Origin: Actinomycetota bacterium
GTDB taxonomy: Bacteria > Actinomycetota > Actinomycetes > S36-B12 > UBA5976
DNA: 57,025 nucleotides
Direction of reading: 5' to 3'
NCBI GenBank assembly: GCA_026392515.1
Contig: JAPLBY010000010.1
Location: 1 to 57,025, forward strand
Shown: in pieces, positions 8,602-15,754 of the stretch
How the letters are laid out: each line of letters opens with the position of its first letter
Position numbering within the stretch: the first letter of the stretch is position 1
Position numbers and translations under genes: made by a program
The notes under the pieces: generated by a model
What the model was told of the DNA's origin: nothing
What the model saw: the letters and a program-made list of their open reading frames with translations, nothing else
Database searches by the model: none

Positions 8602-9122
8602 GGTGTCATCGCCTTTGTTAGATGGAATGAAGCGTGAGATTTCATCGCATGACCTTCAGCGGCCATGTCATAAACCCAGCCGATGTTGCCGTCGACCAAA
8701 CCGTAAATTCGTTCGCCCGAATCAACTTGCTTTGCCGATGCCGTGCGCAATACTGCGTCAGTCTTTAGCTCAACCCGAGCGCCAGTAATTTGAGCATTTT
8801 CTAAACCTGTAATTGTGACTTTGCCAAACCAAGATTCTAGGAATCCAGTTGGATGGGCCAGAAGTAATTCAACTTCATTATCTGGACGTGGGCGCCAAAA
8901 ACCACTTTCCAAAGCAAGTGGGCGAACTCGTTCACCCTCATCATCAAGTTCCCAAGTGCGCGACCAATGAATCAAAAATGGCCGACCATCAGAGTGAATA
9001 CTTAGTTCCTGGCCAACTTGAATATCAGATTCCATACTTGGGTATCCAACAACACCAACCCCGACCCAGGTACCAACTAGCCAAGACAACGGAGCTAGAT
9101 CTGGATGCAATTTGGTGTTCAT
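8598..9122 (-). CDS. Nitrobindin family haem-binding beta-barrel protein (THAP4/DUF1794 type)
   Basis: 174 residues. The N-terminal LVGTWVGVGVVGYPSM matches the GTWxGxG signature of nitrobindins, small beta-barrels that bind ferric haem b and interact with nitric oxide and peroxynitrite. The tail SHASFHLTKAMTP carries the conserved late His expected to ligate haem. Its ATG overlaps the stop of a 33-residue membrane-protein ORF, and its own stop overlaps the Fur-family start, so all three are translationally coupled. Confidence 0.87.
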   Translation of the reverse strand: MNTKLHPDLAPLSWLVGTWVGVGVVGYPSMESDIQVGQELSIHSDGRPFLIHWSRTWELDDEGERVRPLALESGFWRPRPDNEVELLLAHPTGFLESWFGKVTITGLENAQITGARVELKTDAVLRTASAKQVDSGERIYGLVDGNIGWVYDMAAEGHAMKSHASFHLTKAMTP

Positions 9123-9220
9123 GCTTGACCCTTAAAAAGTTTGTAGACCATGTAAGACGCATACCCGGTGATGGAAAGTGAAGCGACAACCAGTAATCCG
9201 GTATAAAACGTCTCAGCCAT
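9119..9220 (-). CDS. Small single-pass membrane protein, translationally coupled to nitrobindin
   Basis: A 33-residue ORF found by reading the gap: it begins MAETFYTGLLVVASLSITG and ends YKLFKGQA. One hydrophobic helix covers about residues 6-26, followed by a basic tail, so a bitopic membrane protein with the tail probably inside. Its TGA overlaps the ATG of the nitrobindin gene (ATGA), the normal coupling pattern of this genome. Upstream, TAGACT lies exactly 6 bases before the ATG with no Shine-Dalgarno, which predicts a leaderless mRNA starting at this codon. Function unknown. Confidence 0.7.
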   Translation of the reverse strand: MAETFYTGLLVVASLSITGYASYMVYKLFKGQA

Positions 9221-9279
9221 GGAACCAGTCTATCCGCCCAGTATTGTCAGGTAAGTAGCCAAGCCGAGGAGTAATCAAC

Positions 9280-9711
9280 ATGAACAACGGCGAGATCAAA
9301 TCCATTCTTGAAGAGGCATCCTCAGTGGCTGTAATAGGTGTCTCAAGCAACCCGGAACGAGCAAGCCATCAGGTTGCTGCCTACCTAATTGAGCAGACTC
9401 ACCTTGATGTCTACTTGGTTAACCCAACTGTGAACGATGATGTCTTGGGCCAACGCGTTTACAAATCACTTGCTGAATTGCCGATCGTCCCAGACATCAT
9501 CGACGTATTCCGCAAGGGCGAAGACATGCCAACAGTTTTTGAAACAGAGTTCCCAGCTATTGCAGATTCTGCTGCAGGCAAGACCTGGTGGATGCAATTA
9601 GGAATCAATAATGATGAAGTCGCAAAGCAGGCGCAAGATGCAGGCATGAAAGTCGTCATGGATCGATGCATCAAAGTTGACTACATGAATCTGGTTCCTG
9701 AGGGAATGTAA
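9280..9711 (+). CDS. CoA-binding domain protein (YccU-like)
   Basis: 143 residues, a single Rossmann-like CoA-binding domain as in E. coli YccU. Seen: SVAVIGVSSNPERASHQVAAYL near the N-terminus, VYLVNPTV, and the C-terminal VVMDRCIKVDY, all typical. The family resembles the nucleotide-binding domain of succinyl-CoA synthetase alpha but lacks the catalytic part; its biochemical role is not established. ATG at 9280 preceded by GAGGAG at good spacing. Transcribed divergently from the nitrobindin operon. Confidence 0.88.
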   Translation: MNNGEIKSILEEASSVAVIGVSSNPERASHQVAAYLIEQTHLDVYLVNPTVNDDVLGQRVYKSLAELPIVPDIIDVFRKGEDMPTVFETEFPAIADSAAGKTWWMQLGINNDEVAKQAQDAGMKVVMDRCIKVDYMNLVPEGM

Positions 9712-9725
9712 GTTTTCAAGACAAA

Positions 9726-9751
9726 GGCTGGCTATCGGGTGAAAGCCAGCC
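9726..9751. terminator. Intrinsic terminator hairpin between convergent genes
   Basis: GGCTGGC at 9726-9732 pairs with GCCAGCC at 9745-9751 across a 12-base loop. It lies between the convergent CoA-binding and DUF1416 genes. The U-tract is short on both strands, so efficiency is uncertain. Confidence 0.55.
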
Positions 9752-9767
9752 CTTGTATTAGTTAGAA

Positions 9768-10073
9768 CTATTTAGTTACTGAGATGTCTACGTCAAGAAC
9801 CTTGCCGATTGTGGCTTGAACCGGGGTCCGGCTATTCGCACCTGGAACCAAAGCAACCACGGTCCAATCACCAGCAACTGTGAAGAATCTGAATTCACCT
9901 TGCTTGGAAATCGGCACCTCAGCTACGAACTCATCGTTTCGATCGAGCAAGCGGGCATAGCCAACCGAAGCCGGAGCATTCCCAGATGAAATCACACCTT
10001 GGATTACCGCTTGGTTAGTAATGTCAACGTTGTCTAGTGAGACTCCGCCGACTACAGCGCCACAACCACTCAT
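9768..10073 (-). CDS. DUF1416 protein, sulfurtransferase-linked
   Basis: 101 residues. The N-terminus MSGCGAVVGGVSLDNVD and the fold-defining repeats (VPISKQGEFRFFTVAGDWTVVAL) match the actinobacterial DUF1416 family, a carboxypeptidase-regulatory-like beta-sandwich nearly always encoded directly after a thiosulfate sulfurtransferase. It overlaps sseA by four bases (ATGA). Its role is unknown; a conserved Cys at position 4 could take part in sulfur handling, which is speculation. Confidence 0.87.
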   Translation of the reverse strand: MSGCGAVVGGVSLDNVDITNQAVIQGVISSGNAPASVGYARLLDRNDEFVAEVPISKQGEFRFFTVAGDWTVVALVPGANSRTPVQATIGKVLDVDISVTK

Positions 10074-10915
10074 GCGGAACCTGGCTCGTCGCCAACAGCA
10101 ACTGGCACACCGACTAGTGAGCCATACTCAGTCCATGAACCGTCGTAGTTGCTGACATTCTTAACGCCTAGCAACTCGTGCAATACAAACCAGGAATGAG
10201 CGGAACGCTCACCGATTCGGCAATAAGCAATTGTGTCCTTCTTCAAGTCCACGCCAGCGCCTTCATAAAGCGCCTTTAGTTCATCGATTGACTTGAACGA
10301 ACCATCTTCATTGGCAGCCTTGCTCCACGGAATGTTTGCCGCAGTTGGAATGTGTCCGCCGATGCGAGCCGCTTCTTGTGGCAAGTGAGCTGGTGCAAGC
10401 AGGCGGCCAGCGTATTCATCCGGGCTACGAACATCAACAAGGTTCTGAGTTCCGATTGCCTTTAGAACATCTTCGCGGAAGGCACGGATTGATCGGTCCT
10501 GATCTTTAGCTACGTACTTAGTTGTCGCGCGACTTGGAACTTCGCTGACTAATTCGCGACCATCGAGTTCCCACTTCTTACGTCCACCATCAAGTAAGCG
10601 AACATCACCATGGCCATAAAGCTTGAAGTACCAATAAGCGTAAGCAGCAAACCAGTTGTTGTTTCCGCCGTAAAGCACAACAGTGTCATCGTTGGAAACA
10701 CCCTTGGCGCTTAACAAAGCCTCGAACTGTTCTTTGTTTACAAAATCGCGACGGACTGGATCTTGTAGATCAGACTTCCAGTTAAGTGCAATCGCATTCT
10801 TAATGTGATTGCCTGCGTATGCCTCAGTGTCTTCATCAACTTCGATGAAAACTACTTTTGCATCATCTAAATGCGCCAGTGCCCATTCGGCATCTACTAG
10901 TGCTTGGTTACTCAT
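10070..10915 (-). CDS. sseA: Thiosulfate sulfurtransferase (double rhodanese)
   Basis: 281 residues, two rhodanese domains. The active-site loop in the second domain is YCRIGERSAHSW with the catalytic Cys at about residue 232 (CRxGxRS, the thiosulfate-type loop). The first domain lacks an active Cys, as usual. It transfers sulfane sulfur from thiosulfate to cyanide or a cellular acceptor. It is the middle gene of a minus-strand operon DUF4395-sseA-DUF1416, preceded by a Cys leader peptide, which points to control by cysteine supply. ATG at 10915. Confidence 0.9.
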   Translation of the reverse strand: MSNQALVDAEWALAHLDDAKVVFIEVDEDTEAYAGNHIKNAIALNWKSDLQDPVRRDFVNKEQFEALLSAKGVSNDDTVVLYGGNNNWFAAYAYWYFKLYGHGDVRLLDGGRKKWELDGRELVSEVPSRATTKYVAKDQDRSIRAFREDVLKAIGTQNLVDVRSPDEYAGRLLAPAHLPQEAARIGGHIPTAANIPWSKAANEDGSFKSIDELKALYEGAGVDLKKDTIAYCRIGERSAHSWFVLHELLGVKNVSNYDGSWTEYGSLVGVPVAVGDEPGSA

Positions 10916-10945
10916 TATTACTCCTTGTTTGTATTTAAGTTTTGT

Positions 10946-11371
10946 TTAGGAAAAGATTCGCTTGCCGATTAGATACATTTCGCAACCAAGGCAGAAATTA
11001 AACGCTGCATTCAAAAACGCTGCACCTAATGCAAAGCCGACTGCAACTGTTGCTACCAATTCAGCGCCAGCAAGAAGTGCAACCAAACCAGTTGCAGCAA
11101 ATAGAAAACCGACGAACTGTGCGAACTGCGGTGGCTCAACTGCTTCTAATGAAGTTGGCTTTGCAATTCGAGGCAGCACTAACTTGCGGTAAATGATTCC
11201 GTAAGGCTGAGCGTGCAATCCAACGAAAGCACCCAGTGCAAACACAACTGTTTGAATTCCCAACAGTACGGTTGCAAGGCTTGTTGGAATAGTCAGCAAA
11301 ACTACAGCTAGAACAACAGTTGTGATGGCAGCGCCGAAACGTGGTCCGCGTGGATCGATTTGCTTGCTCAT
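10946..11371 (-). CDS. DUF4395 membrane protein
   Basis: 141 residues with about four hydrophobic segments and a C-terminal NFCLGCEMYLIGKRIF motif with paired Cys (CLGC), characteristic of DUF4395. The family sits with rhodaneses and thioredoxins in actinobacteria and is thought to take part in sulfur or redox metabolism at the membrane; no biochemical function is established. ATG at 11371 with AAAAGGAAA upstream. First structural gene after the Cys leader peptide at 11441-11521. Confidence 0.85.
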   Translation of the reverse strand: MSKQIDPRGPRFGAAITTVVLAVVLLTIPTSLATVLLGIQTVVFALGAFVGLHAQPYGIIYRKLVLPRIAKPTSLEAVEPPQFAQFVGFLFAATGLVALLAGAELVATVAVGFALGAAFLNAAFNFCLGCEMYLIGKRIFS

Positions 11372-11440
11372 TAGATTTCCTTTTCAGTTCCGAATTAGCT
11401 TGGCTTTGATTGCGAGGCAGCCGCTATTAGGACTGCAGGA
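11372..11440 (-). promoter_or_regulatory. Attenuator region between Cys leader peptide and DUF4395
   Basis: 69 bases on the minus-strand transcript between the leader peptide stop and the DUF4395 ATG. GCTTGAT at the end of the leader ORF can pair with ATCAAAGC about 40 bases later (one bulge), and TAGC-GGCT can pair with AGCC-AA-GCTA, giving alternative structures upstream of the AAAAGGAAA ribosome-binding site. No strong U-tract terminator is visible, so control could be translational coupling or Rho-dependent. Structure is inferred by eye. Confidence 0.5.
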
Positions 11441-11521
11441 TCAAGCGCACATACACATCGACGAACCAAGGCGACCGTAATCAACGACTCGGCGCTTGAT
11501 AAGAACTGTGGTTCTCGACAT
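11441..11521 (-). CDS. Cysteine-responsive leader peptide of the sulfur operon
   Basis: A 26-residue ORF too short for ordinary gene calls. It begins MSRTTVLIKRRVVDYGRL and ends in SSMCMCA: an Arg-rich middle with RRVVD..R and two Cys codons (TGT, TGC) immediately before the stop. This is the pattern of the leader peptides found upstream of sulfur-metabolism genes in actinobacteria, where poly-Cys leaderless short ORFs act as cysteine-responsive attenuators in mycobacteria. A perfect TATGGT (-10, TANNNT) ends 6 bases before the ATG, so the mRNA should be leaderless. It precedes DUF4395-sseA-DUF1416. Confidence 0.8.
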   Translation of the reverse strand: MSRTTVLIKRRVVDYGRLGSSMCMCA

Positions 11522-11527
11522 GCCCCA

Positions 11528-11533
11528 ACCATA
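11528..11533 (-). promoter_or_regulatory. -10 element of the sulfur operon promoter
   Basis: TATGGT on the minus strand, 6 bases upstream of the leader-peptide ATG. The spacing places the transcription start on the A of the start codon. No convincing -35 was seen. The divergent thioredoxin gene starts about 125 bases away. Confidence 0.55.
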
Positions 11534-11657
11534 GGACAGGTTCTGTGCACCCGCAGGCTCGTAACTGGTTATTGCAAAAGCCTCGCAGTAAGACTCGAAG
11601 TTGGCGAAAGTTCAAGATTCGCCTAAGTTCGTACTACCTAATTAATAAGGAGAGCGG

Positions 11658-12083
11658 ATGTCGAGCGGTGCCTATGTTCTGCTTGCCGTTCTTGCGCTCT
11701 CTGTGGCTTTCGGGATTTACCGGAAGGTAAGCGACGGCAGGCTCCGCGAGGAAATCGTGCCTCCACTTCAGGGACTTTCTGAACACTTACACCTGGATCA
11801 CGATCACCCACCCCAGGTAACATTCCTGCAGTTCTCTTCAGAGTTTTGCCAACCGTGCCGAGTTACCACCAAGCTCCTCGACGAAGTCACCAACAGCTTC
11901 CCGGCAATCTGCCACATTGAACTCGACGTCGTTGAGCACATGGATCTAGTGAAGACCTATGGAATCACCCGAACCCCAACCACTTTGATTATTGATAAAT
12001 CTGGAACCGTACATTTCCGGGCTACTGGCGTGCCAAAGAAGGCAGAGCTAACTGCTGCTGTCACTGACTTGGTTAATGCCTAG
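11658..12083 (+). CDS. Membrane-anchored thioredoxin-like protein
   Basis: 141 residues: one N-terminal transmembrane helix (about residues 4-22), then a thioredoxin fold. The active site is SSEFCQPCRVTTKLL, so a CxxC of type CQPC; the cis-Pro motif is TRTPTTLIID. AAGGAG lies just before the ATG. It is divergent from the DUF4395-sseA-DUF1416 operon, the usual partner set, suggesting thiol-disulfide or sulfur transfer work. Which side of the membrane the domain faces is not certain, since the N-terminus has no strong charge bias. Confidence 0.82.
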   Translation: MSSGAYVLLAVLALSVAFGIYRKVSDGRLREEIVPPLQGLSEHLHLDHDHPPQVTFLQFSSEFCQPCRVTTKLLDEVTNSFPAICHIELDVVEHMDLVKTYGITRTPTTLIIDKSGTVHFRATGVPKKAELTAAVTDLVNA

Positions 12084-12167
12084 ATTCTTTAAGTAAACAA
12101 AGCCAATTTAAGCCCTTTCGGTTCTGCTCTAGACTTGTGGGCAGCGACTATATAAGTAGGTGATGGC

Positions 12168-12875
12168 ATGGCTCAGGTTTTGTTACTTACCCGTGCGCTC
12201 ACACCATCTAGCGCTGTTCTGCCTGGTTTAGAGCTTTTGAGTCACCATATAAAGGTGATGTCGCCAGAACCAACGGCATTGATAACTGCCCCTGAGGTTG
12301 ATGTCATTTTGATTGATGGCCGCACTGATCTGCCCGCAGTTCGTAGTTTGTGCCGTCTTTTGGAAACAACGGGCAATACCTCACCTGTAATTCTAATTAC
12401 TACTGAAGGCGGCTTGGCGGCTGTCAATCATGAGTGGGGCCTAACTGACGTACTTTTGGTTGATGCGAGCCCAGCAGAGATTGAAGTTCGAATTCGACTT
12501 GCCACCACAAAAGTTGAAGCACCTAATGGTTTTGAATCCAGCAGTGAGATCAAAGCGGGCGAACTTTCAATTGACGAGTCAACCTACTCCGCAAAGCTTC
12601 GGGGCCGAACTCTTGATCTAACTTTCAAAGAATTCGAATTGCTTAAGTTCTTAGCCCAACACCCTGGTCGAGTTTTTTCTCGTGACCAACTGCTTCGCGA
12701 AGTTTGGGGTTATGACTACTTTGGTGGCACCAGAACCGTTGACGTACACGTTCGCCGCCTACGCGCAAAGCTCGGTCCAGAAAACGAAAACTTAATTGGA
12801 ACGGTTCGCAACGTTGGCTATCGCTACGTTACAACTCCTGTAACTGACAATGAGTCCCACGAAGTTCTTGTCTGA
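12168..12875 (+). CDS. glnR: GlnR-family nitrogen-response regulator (OmpR/PhoB class)
   Basis: 235 residues. The N-terminal receiver is the atypical GlnR kind ([20 protein letters not shown] ... [18 protein letters not shown]), followed by a PhoB-type winged helix ([52 protein letters not shown]). Similarity to Streptomyces GlnR runs through both domains. GlnR is an orphan regulator of nitrogen assimilation genes. AGGTG precedes the ATG by about 7 bases and a TATATAAG sequence just upstream could be the -10. mshD follows 3 bases downstream, the same neighbour as in other actinobacteria. Confidence 0.87.
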   Translation: MAQVLLLTRALTPSSAVLPGLELLSHHIKVMSPEPTALITAPEVDVILIDGRTDLPAVRSLCRLLETTGNTSPVILITTEGGLAAVNHEWGLTDVLLVDASPAEIEVRIRLATTKVEAPNGFESSSEIKAGELSIDESTYSAKLRGRTLDLTFKEFELLKFLAQHPGRVFSRDQLLREVWGYDYFGGTRTVDVHVRRLRAKLGPENENLIGTVRNVGYRYVTTPVTDNESHEVLV

Positions 12876-12878
12876 TCC

Positions 12879-13811
12879 ATGTCATTTGAAGTCTCGGTTT
12901 TAACTCGGTTATCTGAAATCCAAACTGAAGAAGTTATGCAGCTGGCATTTGCTGCTGCCGCAATCGATGAGATGGCTCCACTTTCAGAACATGTCTTGAT
13001 TCACCTGCACCATGGTGGCGACGATGCAGATGAACATTTAGTCGCAACTTCAGATTCTGGAAAAATCATTGGCTACTTACACCTAGATCAAACAGATGCA
13101 GTTGCCGGATCCGTAGTGGAAGTTGTCGTGCACCCAGAAAATCGAAGGCAAGGTGTGGGCCGAGCCTTAGTGGAAGCAGCAATCGCAAAATCAGATGATC
13201 CAAGAATGCGACTTTGGGCGCATGGTGAATTAACTAGCGCTTACAGCTTGGCTGCGAAACTTGGGTTTGCAAAAACCCGCGAGCTTTGGCAAATGCGGCG
13301 TTCACTTTTTGCCCCACTTCCAAAAGCCAGCGATGCAACCGGAATCACAGTTAGACCTTTCCAAGTTGGAATCGATGAACAATCCTGGCTGGACCTAAAC
13401 GCCACAGTGTTCGCAGATCATCCTGAGCAGGGCCGAATGTCAGCACAAGATTTGGCAGTTCGCATGTCCGAGCAATGGTTTGATCCAGCTGGATTCTTGA
13501 TTGCGACTCAAGAACAATCGGGATCCGAAGTAATGGTCGGATACCACTGGACCAAAGTTCATGGTGGTGCAGGAAGTCATGGGCATTCCGAAATTGGTGA
13601 AATTTACGTACTCGGTATCTCACCAGAGCTACGTGGCACTGGGTTAGCAAAGCTACTGAGCATCAGAGGATTAGAACATTTGCGTTCAAAGGGTTTACCG
13701 GCAGCAATGCTTTACGTTGATGCAGACAACAAAGCAGCAATTTCGCTCTATGAGTCCTTGGGCTTTGCCCACTGGGACACTGACGTAATGTTTAGAAAAG
13801 AGCAGGCGTAA
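12879..13811 (+). CDS. mshD: Mycothiol synthase (double GNAT acetyltransferase)
   Basis: 310 residues, two tandem GNAT domains. The N-terminal one has VVEVVVHPENRRQGVGRALVEAA and the C-terminal one IYVLGISPELRGTGLAKLLSIRGLEHL, both with the acetyl-CoA loop. MshD acetylates Cys-GlcN-Ins to give mycothiol, the main low-molecular-weight thiol of actinobacteria. The C-terminal SLYESLGFAHWDTDVMF is typical. It is in an operon with glnR. The last 20 bases overlap the 3' end of the convergent S51-type gene. Confidence 0.88.
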   Translation: MSFEVSVLTRLSEIQTEEVMQLAFAAAAIDEMAPLSEHVLIHLHHGGDDADEHLVATSDSGKIIGYLHLDQTDAVAGSVVEVVVHPENRRQGVGRALVEAAIAKSDDPRMRLWAHGELTSAYSLAAKLGFAKTRELWQMRRSLFAPLPKASDATGITVRPFQVGIDEQSWLDLNATVFADHPEQGRMSAQDLAVRMSEQWFDPAGFLIATQEQSGSEVMVGYHWTKVHGGAGSHGHSEIGEIYVLGISPELRGTGLAKLLSIRGLEHLRSKGLPAAMLYVDADNKAAISLYESLGFAHWDTDVMFRKEQA

Positions 13812-14499
13812 CTAAAGTTTGGCCATGGCCATACTCAACGCGATGGCCATCAACAAACAGCCAAGCTGACTGACGTCCCTGCACTTCCCACTCAAATGGG
13901 CCACCAACAATTGCAGTGTCTTCATCGATTCCAACAACACTTACGCCATTTGGCACCTTCATAAACCGGGTCATGAAATCTGGGATGCGAGCAAACATCT
14001 TGTCGAAGTGCGGCAGGACTCGGATGTGCGGCAATAAGCCAAGTCCATTGGTTGCGGTATGAGTCGGTAATCGCAGTGCAGGTATGTGATCAGCTAAAGC
14101 CATCGCTCCAGCGCTACAACCCGCCAAGGCTGCGCCATCACGCCAGGCACTTTCAATTTCTTTCCATAACAAAGTGTCACGCAGAGTATTTGCCAAAAAT
14201 GTCGGATTGCCACCAGACAAATAAATCAAGCCGGCATCTTTAACTTGTTCTGCCAGTCGTGGGTCATCTGCATCATTGCGATCATGCGCAATGATCGAAA
14301 CGGCTTCCACGCCAATTCGATCTGCCTGTGCTTTGCCTAATGTGATCCAGTGGTGCAGTGAAGATTCGCCTTCTGGGGCAGCAGCAGTCGGGATTTGCAC
14401 ATACTTTGGACTTCGTCCGGCAATTAACTTGGCCTCAATGTCTTGCATGATCGGCAAATACTCGCCGGAGCCAACTAATGCAATCGGCCCTGGAGTCAT
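13792..14499 (-). CDS. Peptidase S51-like / cyanophycinase-related protein
   Basis: 235 residues of the class I glutamine-amidotransferase-like superfamily, S51 branch. The nucleophile elbow is ALAGCSAGAMAL with Ser at about residue 129; the oxyanion region LSGGNPTFLANTLRDT and the late acidic segment VVGIDEDTAIVGG are also present. Relatives are dipeptidase E and cyanophycinase. It overlaps by four bases the stop of a longer S51-like gene upstream, so they form a two-gene unit. The substrate is unknown; no cyanophycin synthetase gene is in the window. Confidence 0.8.
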   Translation of the reverse strand: MTPGPIALVGSGEYLPIMQDIEAKLIAGRSPKYVQIPTAAAPEGESSLHHWITLGKAQADRIGVEAVSIIAHDRNDADDPRLAEQVKDAGLIYLSGGNPTFLANTLRDTLLWKEIESAWRDGAALAGCSAGAMALADHIPALRLPTHTATNGLGLLPHIRVLPHFDKMFARIPDFMTRFMKVPNGVSVVGIDEDTAIVGGPFEWEVQGRQSAWLFVDGHRVEYGHGQTLVTPALF

Positions 14500-15689
14500 G
14501 AGGACTCAATGTCCCAACTAGATCCATCTTTGGAATCTTTAATTGTCACTTTCAATTCCATTAAGTGATCGCGAATTGCATCGGCATCATCCCAGCGACC
14601 GCCAGCGCGCGCAGCTTGCCGAGCTTCTAGTAAGGCATCAATGTATGGGCCTACAACAGACATGATGTCGACTTTTGGACTTGCTGCAATGTGACCCAGT
14701 CGCGTAACTAGCGAGTGCACCGCCGCCCGAGTCTCGGTATCGCGATCAAGTTCGTCGAGATTCAAAAGTGCGTCGACTGCATCACTAACTTTTCCGGCAT
14801 CAAGTAACTCTTCGACCTGGTGCGGATCAACTTTAAACAAAGGTGCTGGTTCACCAAGCACGATTGTGCTGCCAGTATGGGAAATAATTTCTTCGAAGGT
14901 TGCAGTCTCGCCGGAAGCGACAGTCCAAGATTCGCCGTGGTGACGAATAGTCATGGTGCCACGACCGAATACGTGCGCAGTTCGGGTTTCTAAATCAAAA
15001 CGAATTCCAGTGTGTTCATCGACACCAATAATGAAAACTTCTGGTGGCAGAAGTGATTCCATAACGCGTAAGCGACGTTCACCGATGTAACAGAATCGAG
15101 TGTCATGATTTGCGCCATCTGCATTGTCGTAATGCGGAATGATTGCAGCTGGCATTCCAGTGTGACGTTCAATTAAATTCAAACCTGGTAACCAATGTGG
15201 TTCGTCGCCAACTTTGTACATTTCATAAACCGGAATCGTATGTGAACCAGCAGTAAGTGCGGCAGCCGATGCCAACACAACAGTTCCATTTACTAATACT
15301 TCATCGAAGTGCGGGCTAACTCCGAGTTCGTGCCAAACCTTCAAGGCGTATGAAGGACTACCAGGCCCAGCAAATAGCCAATCTGATTCTCGTATCGAGT
15401 TCACTGCCTCGCCAAGAGCTGCGCCTGCAACCGATGCATTACGCAACGAAATGGCTTTTGGAGTAGCTCCGACTGAATGGGAGAAGTATTCAATTAACTT
15501 CTCGGTCAGATCATCGGCATTTTCCTGAAATCCAAATGGGGTATCCAAAATAGTGAGCTTGAGGCGATCCAATTTGCCCATCGAAGCCAGGATCTGCTGA
15601 TGTGGCGTAACCATGGTTGGGCTGGTTTCCCCTGATCCCATAACCACTATTTGTCTCGACACCGCTAAATCATCCCACTTTTGGGTCAA
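14496..15689 (-). CDS. S51-like amidotransferase-fold protein fused to a CysS-like C-terminal domain
   Basis: 397 residues. The N-terminal two thirds resemble the S51 / type 1 glutamine amidotransferase-like fold (IVVMGSGETSP, LDTPFGFQENADDL, FAGPGSPSYALKVWHEL, VLASAAALTAGSHTIPVYEMYKVG, IIGVDEHTGI); the GxSAGA elbow is ASAAAL, with the Ser kept. The last about 50 residues (RQAARAGGRWDDADAIRDHL ... SSWDIE) resemble the C-terminal tail of cysteinyl-tRNA synthetase, such as that of the CysS at 47.8 kb. The start is TTG at 15689 with AAGGTG upstream. Coupled to the shorter S51 gene. Function unknown. Confidence 0.75.
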   Translation of the reverse strand: MTQKWDDLAVSRQIVVMGSGETSPTMVTPHQQILASMGKLDRLKLTILDTPFGFQENADDLTEKLIEYFSHSVGATPKAISLRNASVAGAALGEAVNSIRESDWLFAGPGSPSYALKVWHELGVSPHFDEVLVNGTVVLASAAALTAGSHTIPVYEMYKVGDEPHWLPGLNLIERHTGMPAAIIPHYDNADGANHDTRFCYIGERRLRVMESLLPPEVFIIGVDEHTGIRFDLETRTAHVFGRGTMTIRHHGESWTVASGETATFEEIISHTGSTIVLGEPAPLFKVDPHQVEELLDAGKVSDAVDALLNLDELDRDTETRAAVHSLVTRLGHIAASPKVDIMSVVGPYIDALLEARQAARAGGRWDDADAIRDHLMELKVTIKDSKDGSSWDIESS

Positions 15690-15691
15690 TT

Positions 15692-15713
15692 GTTCACCTT
15701 CTGTAAAACCTGA
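15692..15713 (+). promoter_or_regulatory. Possible PHO box upstream of ppk
   Basis: GTTCACCTTCT followed by GTAAAACCTGA: the first 11-mer carries a perfect GTTCACC core, the second is degenerate. A further GTTTACC lies at 15724-15730. PHO boxes at pstC and pstS in this window have the same GTTCACC core, and ppk is a PhoP-regulated gene in Streptomyces. Weaker than the pst boxes. Confidence 0.35.
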
Positions 15714-15754
15714 TTTAGGAGTTGTTTACCTAAGTATGTAAGGCTTACGCCGTT

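Noticed and set aside
12168-12875. A phosphate-type PhoB regulator
   Set aside because: Residue pattern of the receiver and the mshD neighbour match GlnR; the phosphate regulator is at the window end.
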